Assembly: GCA_036365515.1 (NCBI GenBank)
Contig: CM070874.1
Location: forward strand, 168,526,797-168,590,796
Length of the DNA: 64,000 nucleotides
Origin: Torymus aiolomorphi
Lineage: Eukaryota > Arthropoda > Insecta > Hymenoptera > Torymidae
Direction: 5' to 3'
The notes under the pieces were generated by a model. That model had not been told where the DNA came from. It searched no databases and saw nothing but the letters and a program-made list of their open reading frames with translations. Of this stretch, positions 1-10,739 are shown in pieces (the stretch's first letter is position 1; every line of letters begins with the position of its first letter). Made by a program: the position numbers and the translations under genes.

Positions 1-300
1 TTTTATAGTCCAGTATTTGATATGTATGTGTATACGTAATATGTAAGTATAGACAAAGAGAGGATATATAAAGAGGCGTTAGCTAAGACACCAACATACC
101 GGGAGAGGTACCAAGACAGCACGTATGAGTAGGTGGTCACTCCAATCACGTTAAGACATACATTGATAATAATGGCTTAATTGTGAAGGCGTGGCTACTC
201 TTAGAACGTATGTGCTCCTGGTATATCAAGCTAGTTACATTCAGAAATCATGCTATCATATGTGTATAACAATATTATGTATCAGAAATCGTATTATTCT
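1..300. other. Flank downstream of the Penelope-like element, no gene
   Basis: AT-rich sequence lying 3' of the minus-strand Penelope-like element. No ORF of useful length, no clear terminal repeat and no second copy elsewhere in the window. It could include the element's 3' UTR or terminal repeat, but nothing in the sequence marks the end. Confidence 0.4.
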
Positions 301-1071
301 TTAACGCATAAAATCAACATTATTTATTAAAGATATGTAATCACTCGCTAATTTGCTAATCTCAAATTGTTTATTCGTGTAATTCTTTTGTGTGTGTGTA
401 TAAAAAAAGGCTTCTGAAAAAAGTCTTTTTCCTCTATTGCATTCTATATCTAAAATTTTTATGTTAGAAAAATCAATATTATGGTTATTGTCTATTTTAT
501 GTATGTATAAAGAAGAATTATTATCTTGCATGATATATTTTCGTGTGTGTTCTTTTATACGGGTATCTAAACGTCTACATGTTTGTCCAACATATGAGGC
601 ATCGCAATTTTCACAGTTAATTTTATAAACAACGTTTACATTATCACAGATTTTTGTTTTGTCATTCCCTAATATTATTATTTTGTTTAGTTTGTTTTTT
701 GTGCTATAAATTACATTAGTATTCTGTTTTTTAAAAAAATAATTAATGAAATTCTCTAATTCTCTGACGTAAGGTAGAACAATAAAAGACCTTTTTTTAT
801 TGATTTTTCGTGTATTGTTATGTGTGTTAAATAATTTTCTAAGCCGTTTTTTAAGATATACCTCTATTACATTTTATGGAAAGTTGTTTTGTAATAATAG
901 TTCTTTAATATATGTTATATTTTTATTATGAAAAGAAGTACGTGATAGTTTTACTACTCTATCTACTAAACTGTAAATGATGGCTATTTTGTTGCAATGT
1001 GAATGTTGTGAACGGTAGTTTAGATAAAGTTTGCTTTTGGTACCAATCTGTGATAATGTATCCTTGTTCAT
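301..1071 (-). pseudogene. PLE RT thumb/linker and GIY-YIG endonuclease
   Basis: One frame of 257 codons with a single internal stop (TAA, 874-876). The first part has the YRSQHSHCNK segment of the RT thumb. A Lys-rich linker follows, then VVYKINCENCDASYVGQT, in which VYK and YVG correspond to the GIY and YIG motifs, spaced by a Cys pair as usual in PLE nucleases. RRLDTRIKEH contains the conserved arginine and the Glu-His region. The C-terminal ILDIE...KRLFSEAF segment is also typical of PLE GIY-YIG domains. Translation would end before the nuclease because of the stop. Confidence 0.82.
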
Positions 1072-1513
1072 TTACAATTCTTTTTATATCTAAGAAACTA
1101 ATACAATTATTATGCGGTAGTTCAGCTGTGAATTGTAAATTTTTATCGTATGAATTAAACATATTTATAGTGGTATTAATCATATTTTTCGGTATACAAA
1201 GTAAAATGTCATCGACATAACGAAAATAAAACAACGGTTTAAAATTAAGTTTTTTAATCGACTCTACCTCCAAATCCTCCATAACAATGTCAGCTAAAAT
1301 AGGACTAATAGGATTTCCCATCGCTGAACCAAAAATTTGATGATAGGATTTTCCATTAAATTGGAAAAAATTGTTGTTTAAAATAAACTTTATGACATTT
1401 ATAAATTCTGTACAACTCATATTAATTTTATTAAATATCTGTGCCCATCTTTTTTTTATAGCTTTAAGAACTAAATATTCAGGGATGTTAGTAAACAAAC
1501 TTACTACATCCAA
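959..1513 (-). pseudogene. PLE RT palm block with YVDD
   Basis: A 184-codon block beginning DVVSLFTNIP, the PLE palm motif that contains the first catalytic aspartate. GSAMGNPISPILAD follows, then FRYVDDILL, whose YVDD box supplies the other two metal-binding aspartates. All three aspartates are retained, so this part looks catalytically sound, but it is cut off from both neighbours by frameshifts. At its 3' end the frame departs from the expected thumb sequence, which continues in the frame of the next block. Confidence 0.88.
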
Positions 1514-1770
1514 ATAATAATTTCTAGATCTGGTGGGATTTTGAGATTGTCAATTTTTTCTTTTAATTTTAAACTATTATCTACATGTGAACTTGGCGTT
1601 TTTAAATTTCTTGTTAAAGGATATGTGAAAAATTTTGAAATATTGTAAACAGGCGAGTTTATTGCAGAGATTATTGGTCTAATCGGGAAACCAATTTTAT
1701 GAATTTTTATTAAGCCATAAGCTTTTGAGACGTTACATTTTTTGTAGAATTGGTTCAAACGTTTTCCCAA
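1504..1770 (-). pseudogene. PLE RT fingers block
   Basis: An 88-codon open block with AYGLIKIHK, PIRPIISAINSP and YNISKF in order. This is the conserved PLE RT fingers motif (YGLPKIHK...RPIVS..NSP). It overlaps the preceding block by 38 nt and the next by 10 nt, in different frames, which shows two frameshifts in what was one reading frame. Confidence 0.82.
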
Positions 1771-2552
1771 AACCAGAGAAATCGCTTTTACTTAACAATT
1801 TGACTAATTCATTTGTTCTCCATTCTAAACCAGATAGAGGATTTTTTGTTATTTCATTATAGTATTTTCTATCTTGAAACAGGTTTTCGGTTTTTTCTAT
1901 ATAATCGGATTTTTTAATAATAACAGTTGTATTTTCTTTATCTGCTCTAGTTATTAGTAGTTGGGGATTACGTTTTATGAACTCGTAAGTTTTTCTTAGG
2001 TTTATTTTAAATTTCTTATCAAAATGTGAGTCTTGCGATAAGTCTTTATTATAAAATCTCTTTATATGAGTCAAAAACCTTCCTCTTAGTTTTTTAGTTG
2101 TATCCTCGTCAACGTTGTTATTCAAATACATTTCAAAATTCTTTAAATAATGTAACAATAAAGAGTTATCAAAGCGAGCGTTAAAATGAAATTTTTCATC
2201 AAGTTTCAATATATCAATGACATAAGGGGGAAGTTCAACGTCCGCGACATTAACACACCATTTTTCGTACGTATTGTTACAAGGTTCATTAACCTGTGTG
2301 TTTTCATGTGGAGTATTTACATTTTCACAGTTTTGATCGTTTGAATGTTCCTTATATCTATCAATGTCAATTGACTTATTATATTTCTTAAGGTAAATAC
2401 TATTTAGTTTTTTAAATAGTGTTGTTTTAATTGAAACCGTAATAATTTTTAATTTTGTCTTATAATAATCTGTAAATAGGTGAACAAAATCTTTATCAAC
2501 GCTTTTTTCCAACAATATTATTTTTTCATTAATCTGTTTATACAGTTAAGAT
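1733..2552 (-). pseudogene. PLE RT N-terminal extension and first RT motif
   Basis: About 270 codons without an obvious ATG start; the frame is open from about 2552. Near its C-terminal end it has the segment TRADKENTTVIIKKSDY, the signature that opens the PLE reverse transcriptase domain (usually ADKGNT or similar). Upstream lies a charged region with many Asn and Lys residues. The frame ends at 1733 and the RT fingers continue in another frame from about 1770, so a frameshift separates them. Confidence 0.75.
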
Positions 2553-2639
2553 TAACGAATATGAATATCACTAATCTCAACATTCAACAATTGAATCTTA
2601 AGCTTTTCAATTAATTTGTTTTGTTTGTTTTTGCTCTTG

Positions 2640-2903
2640 TTAGAAAACATGATTTTTCTTAACACTTTGCGTAATTAAATCTAAATGTTTAGGATATACG
2701 TTAAAAAATTTACAATTTACTAGGAACTTGACTCGTTCTCGATAGCCAATTTCTTTATAAAACATGTTACTTAATTGTTGGAATTGTCGTTTTACATCAA
2801 AATTGAAAACTTGAAAAATTAAATGTAAGATTATCTTAACGTTAACGTCCTCGCGTTTTTTTAGATAGAACTTTAAGATATTTTTCTTTGAAATATTCGA
2901 CAT
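2640..2903 (-). pseudogene. PLE N-terminal domain, first block
   Basis: Starts at an ATG (2901-2903) and runs 87 codons to a stop. Rich in Lys, Phe, Asn and Ile and resembles the poorly conserved N-terminal part of PLE proteins. A one-base frame change close to the stop opens a second frame that continues for about 30 codons and then meets stops near 2553, which matches a frameshifted continuation towards the RT domain. The assignment rests on position and collinearity with the RT block, not on a catalytic motif. Confidence 0.55.
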
Positions 2904-3212
2904 ACGTCAGTTGCATCCATGGTGCAGTTTGTTGTTATATGCATGGAGTTATATAATGCTGGAAATGTCATCTTGGGCCAAGTTGTAGTTGTAGTTGTAG
3001 TGGACCCAGATGTTAAAGTTGACCTACCTGGTAGTATGGCCATTAATCACCACATCAAACTACATTAAAAAACTACCATCAGCTTCAACTATCTAACTAT
3101 AAACCACAACGTTTGGCCTAAAATATATATAGTAATTAACCTCTATAGCTTAATTTATCATTAATTCATAATTAGGTATCGCTTATTGTGTAAGCCTAAT
3201 ATTATTGAAAAT

Positions 3213-3214
<2 letters not shown>
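2904..3214. other. Intergenic, no gene
   Basis: Upstream flank of the Penelope-like element. Contains a short GTTGTA tandem (about 2983-3001) and AT-rich sequence. No ORF or recognisable element. Confidence 0.4.

Positions 3215-3283
<69 letters not shown>
3215..3283. repeat. (TA)n microsatellite
   Basis: 69 bp of uninterrupted TA. One of several long TA runs in the window that flank or cap foldback elements and a satellite. Confidence 0.98.
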
Positions 3284-3285
<2 letters not shown>

Positions 3286-3499
3286 GTTCTATTTGATGTT
3301 CTAACAAAATTCAGTGGTACGGTCCATGCCATAAGATGTATGAATAATATTCAGTTTCATTAATCATGTTATCAAAAATTGAAATTATGGATTTTTCCTG
3401 ATATTTCAAAAAATTGTAACTTTTTTCCCTTTGCTCGCCAGTATTGATCAAAAAAGCATTTTGAAGGGTTTGCGAAGAAGAAAACAAAAAAATTTTGTC

Positions 3500-3863
3500 G
3501 AATAAAAAATATTTGGCTGCAACCTCAATATCCTTCGATGGAGGTATACTAAGAAGCAGCCAATCAGAGACTTTCAAAAAGGGTCATAAAATAAATGCTG
3601 GCATATTCTACAGAAAAAATGCAATCTTTTTGCCAATCAATATTCTATACAGAAAGTTTCAAGATTTTGAGTTAAAAAATGAATAAACTTGGATTTTAAC
3701 CAAAAATTGCAAAAAATTGAATTTTCAATCTTGCATAGCTTTTTTTATTTTTGCAAATATCAATCTAAAATTTGAGGAACATTTTTTTTTCATAAAAAAC
3801 TAAAAGAAAACGAGTTTTGAGCGATTTTAAAATTTTGAGCTGCTGACTTCACCTGAAATATCC
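3500..3863 (+). repeat. Solo arm of the FB1 foldback family
   Basis: This stretch matches, with scattered substitutions and small indels, the outer about 360 bp of the right arm of the foldback element at 19624-21728, and the left arm in reverse complement. Shared landmarks include CCAATCAGAGACTTTC-like, TTGGATTTTAACC, TTTTGAGCGATTTTAAAAT and the terminal CTTCACCTGAAA. It ends directly at a (TA)n run, as the full element does. Sequence from 3284 to 3500 does not match the arm. Confidence 0.8.
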
Positions 3864-3864
3864 C

Positions 3865-3889
3865 ATATATATATATATATATATATATA
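3865..3889. repeat. (TA)n microsatellite abutting the foldback arm
   Basis: About 25 bp of TA starting two bases after the terminal CC of the solo arm. Confidence 0.95.
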
Positions 3890-4210
3890 GGTATATGTGT
3901 TGGTACTTTTGGGGTATATATACACCATAGATTGCTACTTTTGGGGACTTTTGTCCTTTTTGGGGACCGGCTTATAAAATACGATGCATCTATCGCTACT
4001 TTTGAGGTCCATAAGGCTTCGTCTACAATACATCTTAGGTACTTTTCCGGGCTTTTGTTCCGGAATTTCGGTACTAAAAGCGGGCGCCGCAGGCCCCCTG
4101 CGAATCACGGTACCCTTAGGGTCATTATTTCTTTAGTCAAGTGTATTTGTTCCGGTATTCCAATGTAAACTCTCAGAGTAAGAAACTCTAGGACCCCAAT
4201 AGTACCGATG

Positions 4211-4272
<62 letters not shown>

Positions 4273-4732
4273 CATATAAACATGGACTTATGCTGACACC
4301 AATGTATAAGACCACGTGACCTGTCTGCATAAGTGTAGTACCGTTTATACAAGTGTCTGCACAAGTCTAGCGTGACTAAAGAAATAATCTCTCTACTTAT
4401 GCTGACGTCTGCATAAGTCGGTCTCTGTCTGCATAAGTCTATTTAAATTTCGGAAAGTGTCTGCATAACTAGCGTTTCATATATATATACACACACATAT
4501 ACACACACTTATCGGGGTTTATGTAGCCCAAGACTGTATATTAGTACCTACAGCCAAGAGTTCCCTATGGCAAGTGACTAAAGAAATAATGGACCCTGGG
4601 GTTATAGACTCTAGGACGGGCCGCATAAACCCCTATATTTAGAAATATTATAAAGCCCGGGCTGCATAATCAAAATCGGGCTCGATAAACCCCTATATAT
4701 AAAAAACGGGCTTTATAAACCGCTTTCGTGAA
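3890..4732. repeat. (TA)n-associated satellite block 1
   Basis: Low-complexity DNA built from short recurring phrases: ACTTTTGGGG variants, CTGCATAAGT repeated (4280-4480), and RGGGCTNNATAAACC repeated (4615-4725). It contains another TA run at 4215-4271. The 14-mer GACTAAAGAAATAA occurs at 4374 and 4576 and, inverted, at 4125-4138. The same 14-mer recurs at 21895. TAAAAGCGGGCGCCGCAGGC at 4075-4094 recurs at 31144-31163. No coding evidence. Confidence 0.7.
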
Positions 4733-4753
4733 ATATATATATATATATATATA
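4733..4753. repeat. (TA)n microsatellite
   Basis: 21 bp of TA closing satellite block 1. Confidence 0.95.
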
Positions 4754-4771
4754 CAGTCACCGGGTTGATTT

Positions 4772-4963
4772 TCTGGCTAAGGCACGTTTCTCCTGTGTAC
4801 CTTAGCGGTTCAATTCCGTATCTCTCGGTTCAACTCCCGAAGATTGAGTAGCCAGATTAGGTAACAGACGCTACAACGTCGTGCAATGTTAACCTACAAC
4901 GCAAGTCGAAGACTTGCGCTTTGTTTCTCACCAGTGACTCGAACTCTCCTATCGTTCACTGGT
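4772..4963. other. Cluster of perfect hairpins, possible structured RNA
   Basis: Three strong inverted repeats follow one another. CTGGCTA pairs with TAGCCAG and encloses about 70 nt (about 4774-4857). CGCAAGTC/GACTTGCG with a GAA loop is perfect (4900-4918). ACCAGTGA/TCACTGGT encloses 18 nt (4930-4963). Inside the first lie two GGTTCAA-type, B-box-like phrases, which hints at a tRNA-derived origin, but the arms do not fold into a standard cloverleaf. Function is unknown. Confidence 0.35.
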
Positions 4964-5193
4964 TCGCGTGCCGGCTGCTCAGATGAAACGATACGTTTTC
5001 TCTTATGTAACGACCGCGGAGGCGGCGAGGACCGGGGAATGACTAAGGTCGCGAAATAATAACTCGAGTGGTTAAAGTTAATAACAAAAGACTAAGGTTT
5101 ATTAAATAAAAGAGGTTGTGGTTTGATAATAAATCAGAAATATAAAAGAATAGAATTTAAATTCGCGTCTTCTCTATCTAAATGGTACGCCAG

Positions 5194-5583
5194 AGTTATA
5201 TGAGTCACCACATAGGTACTTAGATGCATCGGCCAGCCAGCCTCCTTATCGCTCCGAATGGAATCTGCATGGACAAAGAGAAGCCAGAAAACAATGAAGA
5301 TGCAATATATACTTTTCATATATACTTTATACATATACTCTCTTTATACTCTCTTACTGCACTTCGCATCGACGATCGCCAGTCTCTGTCGGGCATCCAA
5401 CCTGTAACGACGTTTTAATAAATCATTATTCTAATCAACACCCTTTGCTCGATTCGATTACTTACTTTGCATTATTCTAATCAACACCCTTTGCTCGGTT
5501 CGATTACTTACTTTGCCGAGTGTTACCTGTGTGTGTGTGTGTGTTACCTTTCCTTGGTGATCCACCGGGGCTTGCCACATAAC
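5194..5583 (+). repeat. 5' LTR of errantivirus copy A
   Basis: Starts AGTTATATGAG and ends CACATAACT, giving the AGTTAT/ATAACT terminal inverted repeat that both LTRs of copy B share. At about 390 bp it is longer than the 336 bp LTR of copy B, mostly because a 46 bp segment is tandemly duplicated at 5424-5515; copy B has this segment once. A CA/GT run near 5530-5545 also differs in length. Confidence 0.88.
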
Positions 5584-5603
5584 TGGCGCTGCGGAGACAG
5601 GAC
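5583..5603 (+). other. tRNA primer-binding site of copy A
   Basis: TGGCGCTGCGGAGACAGG begins on the last base of the LTR, the usual errantivirus arrangement. Its complement ends CCGCAGCGCCA, which reads as a tRNA 3' acceptor strand CCGCAGC, discriminator G and CCA. Discriminator G and the GGCGC start fit a serine tRNA, the primer used by the 17.6/297 group. The tRNA identity is an inference. Confidence 0.6.
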
Positions 5604-5854
5604 CGTGAAGCTGCAAAAACTCAGATTCTCCCTCAACCTGGTGACGGAAATCTTCAGCGAGGAACTAGTTGGCGTTTCAACGTCCATCATCACGGAACCT
5701 ACGACGTCAAGATTGGAGTCCACCTGCAAGCAGAGATTCACCCGAAATCATTAAAGACAAACTAGTAAGTCTTCAAAATTTCCTATATCCTACCCAACCC
5801 TATCCTTTTAAGTGCAATTGATTTTACGTGAAGCGTAATCAAAGATAAAGGAAA

Positions 5855-6710
5855 ATGGCAAATAACGGAGATAATCAACAAAATCTTACGGTAGAACAAT
5901 TTAAATTGCGACTTACGATATGGCACGATGCGATCCCCATATATGAAGGAGGTACAAGACTCCTTTCGCACTTTATACAAACGTGCGACAAATTCGTCGA
6001 AAATGTGGCGACTGCAGATAATGCAATAAACGAGGCATTATTCGCATTAATCAAATCAAAGATTTGCGGTGAAGCACTAGATCTAATAGTGGCAAATAAC
6101 CCGGCTACATATGCCGCATGTAAAACGCTCTTAGTTAATAGATTTAGTGACCCAAGTTCGGAGGAGTTACTATTTAACAGACTAAGTGTATGTTATCAAT
6201 TGATAAATCAGTCTTACGAAAAATACGCGGACGAAATCAAAAGCAGGCTAAATAAATTGAAGGAACACATACAGTTAAATAATCGAGATGCTAATGTTAT
6301 AAGTATTAAAAATACATTTTATGAAAATGTAGCCAAAAGTACTTTTATAAATGGTATTAAAGAGCCGTACCATTCTTACTTGCTACATTTTGATTTAGAC
6401 GACGTTGAGGCATGTATAATAAAATGCCGTAAATACGACAACCATGAACAACAAAGTGCTTTCCTCAATTTCGCACGACAACGTGATAACAAACCTAAGC
6501 CCAACGTATTCGGTACAATCAATGCTAAAAGTACAAACCCATTTGCGACTAATAGTAATCCAAAAATTATTCACCCTTCAGATAATTTACCAAGTACTTC
6601 AAGAAATGTAAATCCATTTTATTTGCAACCGACACCCGGATTTGCACAAACACAACCTGGATTTATCCCCACAAATTATCGTAATAACAATTTTGGTCAA
6701 AATAATAATA
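5855..6710 (+). pseudogene. Errantivirus gag, copy A, part 1 (split by mariner)
   Basis: Opens at an ATG shared with copy B (MANNGDNQQNLT). It encodes about 285 residues of an errantivirus Gag: an acidic, helix-rich capsid-like region, then a Pro/Asn/Gln-rich tail (NPFATNSNP, FGQNNN). No zinc knuckle is visible, as usual for errantivirus Gag, which relies on basic residues. The frame is intact up to the mariner insertion at 6711. Copy B shows that the continuation is the segment from 8007. Confidence 0.85.
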
Positions 6711-8004
6711 CGAGGGTCATTTGATAAGTACCTAGCCTACAAATGAAAACACCAAAATTTTACAAAAAATAAAATTTATTTTTCAATGTAGTCTCCTTTT
6801 AGTTGAATACACTTGGTCCAGCGGTGTTCCAATTTTTTTAACCCCGTTGAAAAAAATGTTTTCTCTTGGTTTGCAAAATAGGCCTCCGTGGCGGCGATTA
6901 TTTCGTTATTGGAGTGGAATCTCTTCCCGGCGAGCGAATTTTTTAGGTTTGGAAACAAAAAAAAGTCGCACGGAGCCAAATCTGGAGAATACGGTGGATG
7001 GGGCAGCAGTTCGTAGCGTAATTCGACCAATTTAGCCGTGGCGAGTGCAGAAGTGTGAGCCGGTGCATTATCGTGGTGGAAAAGCACTTTCTTTTTAGAC
7101 AAATGGGGCCGTTTTTCTTCTAACACGGCGTCAAATCGGCTCAATAGTTCGGCGTAGTACTGTCCTGTGACCGTTTTGCCCTTCTCCAGATAGTCAATAA
7201 AAATCACACCTTGAGAATCCCAGAAAACAGTGGCCATCACCTTTCCGGCCGACGGGACCGTCTTCGCCTTCTTCGGAGCAGGTTCACCGGGTAAGGTCCA
7301 CTGTTTTGACTGCTCCTTGGTCTCTGGAGTGTAGTAGTGAATCCATGTTTCGTCGACGGTCACGTAACAACGCAAAAACTCTTTTGGATTGCGATTAAAC
7401 AGCTCCAAACACTGCTCTGAACTGGTCACACGGATGCGCTTGTTGTCTGCAGTCAGCAAACGCGGCACCCACCTTGCTGACAGCTTCCTCATGCCTAAAA
7501 TCTCATGTAGGATATGCCACACGCGTTCTTCTGAGATGCCTACTATCGCAGCTATCTCGTGTACCTTTAATCGGCGGTCTGACAAAACGATATCGTGTAT
7601 TTTTGTCACGTTCTCCTCCGTAGTGGCTGTTTTCGGAGCACCTGGGCGTGGATCATCAAAAACCGACGTACGACCACGTTGAAACTCGTTATACCAAAAT
7701 TTAACGGTCGCCATCGAAGGAGAAGCATCCTCATACACTGCATCCGAGCGTTCTTTAATTTCACTGTGCGATTTCCCTTCCAAAAACAAGAATCGAATCA
7801 CCGACCGATATTGTTCTTTCTCCATTTTTTCAAAAATCAACGGACACATTTGCTTTCACACGCTCTCAAAAATAAACTACAACTCCGATCCGGCTGAAAT
7901 TTCGTCTGTAACCGTTTACAGGAAGATACTGCACTGTAGTGTATTTCTGGTGCGATAGTGGCACCATCTGGCGGTGAGGCTAGGTACTTGTCAAATGACC
8001 CTCG
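6711..8004 (-). mobile_element. mariner element, apparently complete
   Basis: A 1294 bp element bounded by 28 bp terminal inverted repeats (6711-6738 and 7977-8004, starting CGAGGGTCATTTGA, one mismatch) and flanked by a TA target duplication (6709-6710 and 8005-8006). Copy B carries the uninterrupted gag sequence at this point, so it provides the empty site and confirms both ends. One intact transposase gene lies inside. Cut-and-paste transposition into TA is the known behaviour of the family. Confidence 0.96.
6776..7849 (-). CDS. mariner transposase, intact
   Basis: Predicted 357-residue mariner (Tc1/mariner superfamily) transposase that binds the terminal inverted repeats and performs cut-and-paste transposition. 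The N-terminal part is the helix-turn-helix DNA-binding region (SVIRFLFLEGKSHSEI, SMATVKFWYNEFQRG). The linker WVPRLLT matches the WVPHEL box. The catalytic triad is complete: VTVDETWIHYY, HHDNAPAH and YSPDLAPCDFFLFP, with 34 residues between the second and third aspartates (DD34D). A second ATG at 7825 begins MEKEQYRSV, the position where related transposases start, so a 349-residue product is more likely. No frameshift or stop is seen. The stop lies about 38 bp inside the inverted repeat. It may still be active. Confidence 0.95.
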   Translation of the reverse strand: MCPLIFEKMEKEQYRSVIRFLFLEGKSHSEIKERSDAVYEDASPSMATVKFWYNEFQRGRTSVFDDPRPGAPKTATTEENVTKIHDIVLSDRRLKVHEIAAIVGISEERVWHILHEILGMRKLSARWVPRLLTADNKRIRVTSSEQCLELFNRNPKEFLRCYVTVDETWIHYYTPETKEQSKQWTLPGEPAPKKAKTVPSAGKVMATVFWDSQGVIFIDYLEKGKTVTGQYYAELLSRFDAVLEEKRPHLSKKKVLFHHDNAPAHTSALATAKLVELRYELLPHPPYSPDLAPCDFFLFPNLKNSLAGKRFHSNNEIIAATEAYFANQEKTFFSTGLKKLEHRWTKCIQLKGDYIEK

Positions 8005-8006
8005 TA

Positions 8007-8219
8007 ATCTGCCAAGACAACAAACTTACCAACCAACACCAATGTCAGTCAGTACAAGAAATACTAACAAACAAGGCGTTAATCCAACAAATAGATCGAA
8101 TAATTCACCAGCATAAAATAACTTTAAGCCAAGAACGAACTTTTTTAGAAGCACAGGACCAGCAAACTTTATCGCTGAAGAGTTGCATCATCAACAAGAA
8201 CAAGGAGAAGAAGAAATAG
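8007..8219 (+). pseudogene. Errantivirus gag, copy A, part 2
   Basis: Continuation of gag after the mariner insertion, matching copy B from the same point (VQEILTNKALIQQID, HQHKITLSQER). It ends at a stop (8217-8219), where copy B continues for about 50 more codons, so the C-terminus is shortened by an indel. It overlaps the start of the protease frame, consistent with the family's gag-pol frameshift. Confidence 0.75.
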
Positions 8220-9045
8220 TCGATTATCAAAATGACTCACCTATGCAAGACCATGAAGAATTTAATCAAGAAAACGACGAGAGTGATAATTGCCAAAATT
8301 TTCAACAAGCTCCCCAATACAACAGAAATAACGTGATAAATTTAAATTCGATTAGCAATTCACCCGAATTACCACACTTAATAACGACAAATCCACCTCT
8401 TAAAATTCTCATCGATTCTGGAGCCTCATCATCCATTATCAATCCAGAAATTGCATATAAACTATTTTCGAAATTCATATTTCCTTACGAATTCGAAATT
8501 AAATCGGTGCACAAAACGACGAAAGGTACACATGCGCTTACCTTTCCTATATTACGTGAATAAGGTGACGACACACCTATAACTTTGTTAATAGCAACAT
8601 GGCACTATACGTACGATTGTTTAATCGGACATAAGGATTTGCAGAATTTGGAAGCGAATATTAATTACAAAACTCAAATTTTTAGCACATCTAAGTTTGA
8701 AATAAATTACTTTAAAAATATACCGGACGATCATCAGAATGTTAAAGTGAATCATCATCAAGGAGTGGAATTACCGATAAGAACTGATCACATGAACGAA
8801 GAAGAAAGATATAAAATTACATCACTATGCCAGAAGTACAAAGACTGTTTCTACAATGAAAATAAAAAATTATCAGCGACTTCTACGGTTTCACACAATA
8901 TAAGAACAAAGGACGATCACCCTATCTATGTAAAGAGTTTTAGATACCCATACCATCTAAAAGAAGAAATTCAAACTCAAATCAGAAAACTGTTAGACGA
9001 AGAAATTATTCAACCAAGCAACTCGCCCTACTCATCCCCCGTATG
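8183..9045 (+). pseudogene. Errantivirus pol, copy A (protease and RT start), broken
   Basis: One frame holding the retropepsin (ILIDSGASSSII, active-site DSG) and the connection to RT (YPYHLKEEIQTQIRKLLDEEIIQPSNS, the motif just before the RT fingers). A TAA at 8561-8563 replaces a TAC tyrosine codon of copy B, which is a single-base nonsense change. The frame then resumes to 9045, where homology ends at the minisatellite. RT palm, RNase H and integrase are absent. Confidence 0.85.
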
Positions 9046-9915
9046 AGTCTCCACGTTCTGTTTCTCCGACTCTGTCTCTACGCCTCCGTGTCTACGTTGC
9101 TATGTCTACATCCCTGTCTCTAGGTTCCTGTATCTACGTTTCTGTCTTTAATCGCTCTCTCCCGCGCTCTCTTTTCACGTCTCTGCCTCCACGTCTTTGT
9201 CTCTCCGACTCTGTCTTTACGTCTCTATGTATCTGTCTCTATGTATCTGTCTCTACGCGCCTATCTCTACGTCTCTGCCACTTTGTCTCTGTTTCCACGT
9301 TTCTGTCTCCACTACTCAGTCTCTGCGTCTCTGTATCTGCATCCCTGGCTCCACGTCTCTGTCTACATGTCTCTGTCTCTCTGACTCGGTCTCTATGACT
9401 CTGTCTCTCTTGCTCTGTCTCTGCGCGCCTAACTTTGCGTGTCTGTCTCTACGTCTTTGTCTCTACATCTCTGTCTCTACGTCTCTGTCTCTACGTTTCG
9501 TTTTTAAGTATCTGTCTCTGCGTCTCTGTCTCCACATCTCTGTCTCCACGTCTCTGTCTTCAGATCTGTCTTCACGTCTCTGTCTCCACGCGCCTGTCTC
9601 TACATCCCTGTCTCTACATCTCTGTTTTTACGTCTCTGTCTTTACGTCTCCGTCTCTATGTCTGTCTGTACGTACCCGTCTCTACGTCTTTGTCTCCCCG
9701 CCTCTGTCTTCACGCACCTGTCTCTACGTTTCCGTCTCCATTTCTCTGCCTCTACGTTTCTGTTTCAACGTCTCTCTTTCCACATCTCTGTCTCTCCGAC
9801 TCTGTCTCTGTGTGTCTGTCCCTCCGCCTCTGTCTCTGTATGTCTGTCCCTCCGCCTCTGTCTCTATGCCCTTGTCTTCAGGTTCCTGTTTCTACGTTTC
9901 GCGCTCTAATCCCCC
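9046..9915 (+). repeat. CTGTCTCTACGT minisatellite
   Basis: About 870 bp made almost only of degenerate 6-14 bp units of the form (T)CTGTCTCTACGTCT, with CCTCCGCCTCTG and CTCCGACTCTG variants. Because units are often a multiple of three without stops, all three forward frames stay open for long stretches, but the resulting Ser/Leu/Cys/Val strings are not real proteins. It directly replaces the rest of errantivirus copy A. Confidence 0.92.

Positions 9916-10680
<765 letters not shown>

Positions 10681-10731
<51 letters not shown>
10681..10731. repeat. (GA)n tract, probable LINE tail
   Basis: About 50 bp of GA (CT on the minus strand) immediately after the AATAAA-containing end of the minus-strand LINE. 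Simple-repeat tails instead of poly(A) are known in several insect LINE clades. Confidence 0.85.
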
Positions 10732-10735
<4 letters not shown>

Positions 10736-10739
10736 TCAT

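Larger units (their letters stand above)
301..2903 (-). mobile_element. Penelope-like element (PLE), inactivated
   Basis: A minus-strand series of ORF blocks in the order expected for an endonuclease-bearing Penelope-like retroelement: N-terminal domain, RT fingers, RT palm with YVDD, thumb/linker, and a C-terminal GIY-YIG nuclease. The family copies RNA by target-primed reverse transcription and cuts its target with the GIY-YIG domain. The frame changes near 2650, 1740-1770, 1504-1513 and about 1030, and in-frame stops lie near 2553 and at 874-876. The copy therefore cannot make a full protein. No flanking pLTR pair was recognised. The family call is firm because RT and GIY-YIG parts are collinear. 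Confidence 0.88.
5194..9045 (+). mobile_element. Errantivirus (Ty3/gypsy with env) copy A, 5' part only
   Basis: Begins with an LTR (5194-5583), then a tRNA primer site, gag, protease and the start of RT. It is clearly homologous to the full provirus copy B at 53109-60527 on the other strand. A mariner element is inserted at 6711-8004. Homology with copy B stops at 9045, inside the RT fingers just after a run of C, where a minisatellite begins. RT palm, RNase H, integrase, env and the 3' LTR are therefore missing. A nonsense codon also breaks the protease-RT frame. Confidence 0.88.

Noticed and set aside
4772..4860. Functional tRNA gene
   Set aside because: B-box-like words are present but the arms and spacing do not form a cloverleaf and there is no clear anticodon arm.
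5134..5334. ORF resembling a secreted peptide (also 53862-54110)
   Set aside because: It is the antisense of the errantivirus LTR, present wherever the LTR is.
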